The translations under genes were made by a program, and so were the position numbers. 8,325 nucleotides of DNA from Bryobacterales bacterium (lineage in GTDB: Bacteria; Acidobacteriota; Terriglobia; Bryobacterales; Bryobacteraceae). The stretch is from the NCBI GenBank assembly GCA_003164075.1, contig PLRZ01000643.1, positions 1 through 8,325 of the forward strand, given 5' to 3'. Below are positions 6,147 to 8,325 of the stretch, in pieces. The stretch's first letter is position 1. Every line of letters starts with the position of its first letter. A model generated the notes under the pieces. It did not search any database. It worked only from the letters and a program-made list of their open reading frames with translations, and was not told the DNA's origin.

Positions 6147-7192
6147 GAGCGGCCGACCAGGAGGACAACGACCACGATCAGGCCGGCGCCAAACATTGCG
6201 GAGAGCAGATATCCGAATGCGGCTCCGCGAATATAGGGAGGGGCGTAGCGGGCGAAGGGCGCGGTCCAAATGGACGACAACTTTTGCATTCCCTGTGGGG
6301 CGCGCTGGGGTGCGGCGTGATGCAACGATGCCAACGCGATTTCGCGGCGGACGGCGGGATTGGCATAGTCCGAGGCCATCCATTCGCCCCAGGCGGAACC
6401 GGCGGCCAGGATACCCAGCGGCGTCAAAACGAGGAGAATCGCGAGGCCGGCCCATAGGGGTCGAAGCGGTCTCTTGGAGGCTTGCGGAAGCGCTTGCCCG
6501 GTATCGCGAATGTTGCCGGCCGTGGTGCGCAGCAGGGACAAGTCGGACCGCTGCAGGAAGGCGACCACGCCCGCCGACACGACGAGTTCCGCGAGTCCGG
6601 CGATGGTCAAATGGCCGATCATCATGGCGGGAATGGCGATGTTCAGAGGATAGGGGCAATAGAGCGGAGCGCCGGCGGCATCCTTATAGAGCATCGGCTG
6701 AATGCCGAATTCGACCGCCGCGAGCAGCGCCGAAACGTTGATGGCGAGATAGCCCGCGATGCCGGCGGCCACCACCCGCCGGGCCGATGCCAGCGCCGAC
6801 CGTCCGGCCACCAGCCGGTAAACGGCATAAGCCACCAGCGATCCGGCGATCGCCATATTGAAGCAGTTGGCTCCGATGGCCGTCACGCCGCCATCGCCGA
6901 AGAACAGCGCCTGCACAATGAGCGCGACCGAGACCGCCAGCATGGCCGCCCAGGGGCCGATGACGACCGTGGCCAGGCCGATTCCGGTGGCGTGGCCGGT
7001 GGTGCCGCCGGGCAGCGGCAGGTTGAACATCATGATGACAAACGAGAGGGCCGCGAAGAGCGACAACAGCGGCACCTGCCGCGCGTTCATGGCCTTCTTC
7101 ACGCGCTTCAGCGCGATGCGCCAAAAGGGTACCGACGCGGCGTAGGCCACGGCGCAGGTGGCCGGACTGAGGTATCCGTCGGGGATATGCAT
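6143..7192 (-). CDS. cbiM: Substrate-binding membrane subunit of ECF-type cobalt/nickel transporter, CbiM with fused CbiN-like C-terminal domain
   Basis: The protein has 349 residues. It starts MHIPDGYLSP, the hallmark N-terminus of CbiM/NikM, whose amino group and His2 take part in binding Co2+ or Ni2+. This fixes the ATG at 7192. Further family blocks are NLPLPGGTTGHATG (57-70, His67 a likely ligand), GDGGVTAIGAN (99-109) and HLTIAGLAE (194-202). About 220 residues of CbiM core with several membrane helices are followed by a linker and a C-terminal module (about 244-349): LTPLGILAAGSAWGEW (256-271), then a soluble stretch and a final membrane helix (322-347). That layout fits a fused CbiN/NikN (PDGLE-type) accessory domain. 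No separate cbiN gene is present. The gene heads the cbiM-Q-O operon. No strong Shine-Dalgarno precedes the ATG. Cobalt and nickel cannot be told apart from sequence alone. Confidence 0.93.
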   Translation of the reverse strand: MHIPDGYLSPATCAVAYAASVPFWRIALKRVKKAMNARQVPLLSLFAALSFVIMMFNLPLPGGTTGHATGIGLATVVIGPWAAMLAVSVALIVQALFFGDGGVTAIGANCFNMAIAGSLVAYAVYRLVAGRSALASARRVVAAGIAGYLAINVSALLAAVEFGIQPMLYKDAAGAPLYCPYPLNIAIPAMMIGHLTIAGLAELVVSAGVVAFLQRSDLSLLRTTAGNIRDTGQALPQASKRPLRPLWAGLAILLVLTPLGILAAGSAWGEWMASDYANPAVRREIALASLHHAAPQRAPQGMQKLSSIWTAPFARYAPPYIRGAAFGYLLSAMFGAGLIVVVVLLVGRS

Positions 7193-7342
7193 GGAGCGAT
7201 TTCGAGACTGTTCGCTACTGCTTAGTGTATTACGTTTCGCGGATTCGTAGCACTCGCCCAAGGGAGCGTAACCGATCTGGGGATTTCGTGGCACTGGCGC
7301 GGAATACGCTTCCTAACGGTACCGTAAGGGAGCGTTAGTCAT
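7193..7342. other. Leader/promoter region of the cbiMQO operon, repeat-bearing
   Basis: This 150-bp gap should hold the operon promoter, but no clear -35/-10 pair, NikR-type site or cobalamin riboswitch core was found. It contains the palindrome at 7306-7335, a lone half copy AAGGGAGCGT at 7260-7269, and two imperfect direct repeats (7241-7258 and 7281-7299, about 15 of 18 aligned positions equal with one gap). The in-frame extension of cbiM up to 7294 runs through this repeat material and is not considered coding. Confidence 0.5.
7306..7335. repeat. Short palindromic repeat (same family as 3871-3937)
   Basis: ACGCTTCCTAACGGT (7306-7320) is directly followed by its near reverse complement ACCGTAAGGGAGCGT (7321-7335), pairing at 13 of 15 positions with no real loop. 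The right arm AAGGGAGCGT is identical to the end of the 3871-3937 element. It lies 7 bp beyond the TAA of the DUF1111 fragment, where it might also act as a transcription stop for minus-strand reading. Confidence 0.75.
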
Positions 7343-7584
7343 TTACAGCGATCGCAGGAAACGCAGCAGATCCTGTTTCCGGGCCGGCGTCAGGTTCTGA
7401 GAATTGATCACCACCTGGTGCGCCTCCGACCCTGGACTGTCGTGTAGTTGGATAGCCTGCACAAGGTCCCTGGTCCGCCGTCATGCAGCAGAAAGATGCG
7501 GTCGCCCAAACCCCAGAGCGGCGCGGTCCGCCACTCGTCGCCGAGCGCCTGCCCCATGCGGTGGAGGGCGAGATCGGAGTACAG
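7343..7584 (-). pseudogene. C-terminal remnant of a DUF1111 di-heme oxidoreductase, frameshifted
   Basis: Minus-strand frames encode YSDLALHRMGQAL, then EWRTAPLWGLGDRIFLLHDG. After a shift by one base they continue DLVQAIQLHDSPGSEAHQVV and INSQNLTPARKQDLLRFLRSL, ending in TAA at 7345-7343. These match in order the C-terminal end of DUF1111 thiol oxidoreductase-like c-type cytochromes (EFRTAPLWGL, FLHDGR, FLRSL). Restoring one G near 7475-7477 gives HDGRTRDL and rejoins the frames, so a single-base deletion is the likely lesion. An in-frame TGA (7587-7585) ends homology just upstream. The CxxCH heme sites and all of the N-terminal part are missing. The intact protein would be periplasmic. Confidence 0.75.
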
Positions 7585-7648
7585 TCAGAACTCCTGATGT
7601 CGGCCGGGGATTTCGGATAGTTGGGGGAATTGACCTGAGCCTGAAGTT

Positions 7649-7786
7649 TTGACGGCCCGGCGCAACCCGCTGATCGCCGGCTCAGCGCTGGCCCTCGGGA
7701 TCGGTGTGAACACCGCGCGATGGCACACCGGGACTTCATTCACGGCGGAGTACGTGTCGAGCAGTTATTTCGAACTGCCCGGATGC
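7649..7786 (+). pseudogene. Possible remnant of an ADOP/MacB-type ABC transporter permease
   Basis: In one plus-strand frame, ARRNPLIAGSALALGIGVNTA (7655-7717) resembles the R.NPGFT..AVL.LALGIGANTA signature in the first membrane helix of ADOP-family permeases. TAEYVSSSYFELPG (7742-7783) resembles their VSGNYF.VLG block. In whole permeases these blocks lie well over 100 residues apart, so the piece looks like an internal-deletion scrap. There is no Shine-Dalgarno and no ATG; the frame begins at a TTG and runs on into hairpin repeats. The call rests on remembered motifs only, and chance resemblance is possible. Confidence 0.35.
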
Positions 7787-7824
7787 AAGGAGTGGGGGAA
7801 AAGGCGGGGAACAGCTTCTGAAGC

Positions 7825-7847
7825 GGGCAGGCGAGCACCGCCTGCCC
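7825..7847. repeat. GC-rich perfect hairpin (9-bp stem)
   Basis: GGGCAGGCG (7825-7833) and CGCCTGCCC (7839-7847) pair perfectly around the loop AGCAC. The core GCAGGCG/CGCCTGC is shared with the hairpin at 7884-7905. It sits in non-coding sequence after the permease scrap. With no T-tract, its role as a terminator is uncertain. Confidence 0.7.
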
Positions 7848-7883
7848 CACCACAACTGCTAACACACATGACTTGTCTCGGTG

Positions 7884-7905
7884 GCGCAGGCGGTGCCGCC
7901 TGCGC
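7884..7905 (-). terminator. GC-rich hairpin just downstream of the beta-glucosidase gene
   Basis: GCGCAGGCG (7884-7892) and CGCCTGCGC (7897-7905) form a perfect 9-bp stem with a 4-nt loop. Read on the minus strand it starts 6 nt after the TGA of the glycosidase at 7914-7912, the usual place for a transcript end. There is no run of T after it, so it may protect the 3' end or simply be a copy of the same dispersed hairpin as 7825-7847. Confidence 0.5.
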
Positions 7906-7911
7906 TCCCTG

Positions 7912-8325
7912 TCAGTTTCCAGCTACCTTCACGGTGTCGGTCAGCGGCAACGCCTTCGAAGAACCGCCTACCATTACCTTGTAGTCGCCGGCGACTACCT
8001 GCCAGCCATCTTTCTGCTCGTTAAATATCGACAGGAACAACGGCTCGACGTTCACCGTCACGGTCTTGCTTTGGCCGGGGGCCAATTCCACTCTGTCCCA
8101 GCCAATCAGCCGTTTGGGTGGCTCACCGGTGCTCGACGGCAGCGACGCGTAGACCTGTGCAATCTCCTGGCCGCCGCGCTTGCCCGTGTTCTTCACGGAG
8201 AACGAAACCGTCAGGCCGCTGCCCGAAGGCGTCACTTTCAGCCCGGAATAGGCATAAGTGGTGTAGGAAAGCCCATAGCCGAAGGCGAACAGCGGCTCCT
8301 TGTTTTCGGCGTCGTACCACTTGTA
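7912..8325 (-). CDS. Glycoside hydrolase family 3 beta-glucosidase, C-terminal part (truncated by window edge)
   Basis: The 137 visible residues are the end of a GH3 enzyme. The segment EPLFAFGYGLSYTTYAYS (near visible residues 11-28) is the LFPFGYGLSYTTF signature found just before the fibronectin-III-like C-terminal domain of BglX-type beta-glucosidases. The following Fn3-like domain shows VSFSVKNTGKRGGQEIAQVY, PPKRLIGWDRVELAPGQSKT and a closing strand GDYKVMVGGSS. The catalytic (beta/alpha)8 barrel and its Asp nucleophile lie beyond base 8325. The whole enzyme would release glucose or related sugars from beta-glucosides, usually in the periplasm; the signal peptide is out of view. The stop is TGA at 7914-7912, followed by a hairpin. 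The frame is open to the window edge, so the GTG at 8235 is not a start. Confidence 0.92.
   Translation of the reverse strand, partial: YKWYDAENKEPLFAFGYGLSYTTYAYSGLKVTPSGSGLTVSFSVKNTGKRGGQEIAQVYASLPSSTGEPPKRLIGWDRVELAPGQSKTVTVNVEPLFLSIFNEQKDGWQVVAGDYKVMVGGSSKALPLTDTVKVAGN

Noticed and set aside
4561..6168. A 535-codon minus-strand frame suggesting a fusion protein ahead of CbiO
   Set aside because: The first 281 codons are an out-of-frame, Arg/His-rich reading of cbiQ. The real cbiO begins at the ATG at 5325, overlapping the cbiQ stop as TAATG.
5445..7225. Plus-strand open frames antisense to cbiQ and cbiM (5445-6236, 6136-6741, 6482-7225)
   Set aside because: They lie opposite strongly supported membrane-protein genes, encode hydrophilic His/Arg/Gly-rich sequence without motifs, and have no credible start signals.
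7193..7294. N-terminal extension of CbiM to an ATG at 7294
   Set aside because: CbiM must begin with MHIPDG for metal binding, and the extension runs through repeat sequence.
7193..7342. Cobalamin riboswitch upstream of cbiM
   Set aside because: The conserved B12-box and GCCACTG-type core were not found on the minus strand; only palindromic repeats are present.
7335..7739. A 134-codon minus-strand open frame as a real protein
   Set aside because: It covers the DUF1111 remnant mostly in the wrong frame and joins the correct frame only after the frameshift, so it is a by-product of the pseudogene.

Overview
The window is GC-rich, with dense minus-strand coding, dispersed palindromic repeats and decayed gene fragments. 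Several protein types (a CbiM-N/Q/O metal transporter, a GH3 beta-glucosidase, DUF1111 and ADOP-type permease remnants) suggest an Acidobacteriota genome of the Solibacter/Bryobacterales kind. That is an inference from style; no rRNA or other phylogenetic marker is present. No tRNA, rRNA, CRISPR array, intact transposase or phage gene was seen.

Layout from left to right. (1) 1-3757, minus strand: a two-gene DNA end-resection module. A PD-(D/E)XK nuclease/inactive helicase subunit (AddB-like, complete) lies upstream of a UvrD-type helicase (AddA-like, cut by the left window edge). The 169-bp gap between them carries 3.7 tandem copies of a 21-bp unit. (2) 3762-4113: a C-terminal scrap of a response-regulator receiver domain, broken at an imperfect palindromic repeat, then an intergenic stretch. 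(3) 4114-4488, plus strand: a small secreted protein of unknown function, the only convincing plus-strand gene. (4) 4494-4587: a perfect 35-bp inverted repeat between two convergent genes; its right arm encodes the last eight residues and the stop codon of cbiO. (5) 4561-7192, minus strand: a tightly overlapping operon cbiM(N)-cbiQ-cbiO for an ECF-type cobalt/nickel importer. (6) 7193-7911: a gene-poor zone with palindromic repeats, a frameshifted C-terminal fragment of a DUF1111 di-heme oxidoreductase, a probable ADOP-permease scrap and two GC-rich hairpins. (7) 7912-8325, minus strand: the C-terminal Fn3-like end of a GH3 beta-glucosidase, cut by the right window edge.

The AddB/AddA-like pair would process DNA double-strand breaks. 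The Cbi proteins form one membrane complex: CbiM binds the metal ion, CbiQ couples transport and CbiO hydrolyses ATP. I see no new multi-gene system. The unusual content is in the repeats and in how they sit against gene ends: the cbiO tail written by an inverted-repeat arm, a receiver-domain gene ending exactly at a palindrome, and an array that seems to be an amplified arm of the same palindrome family.
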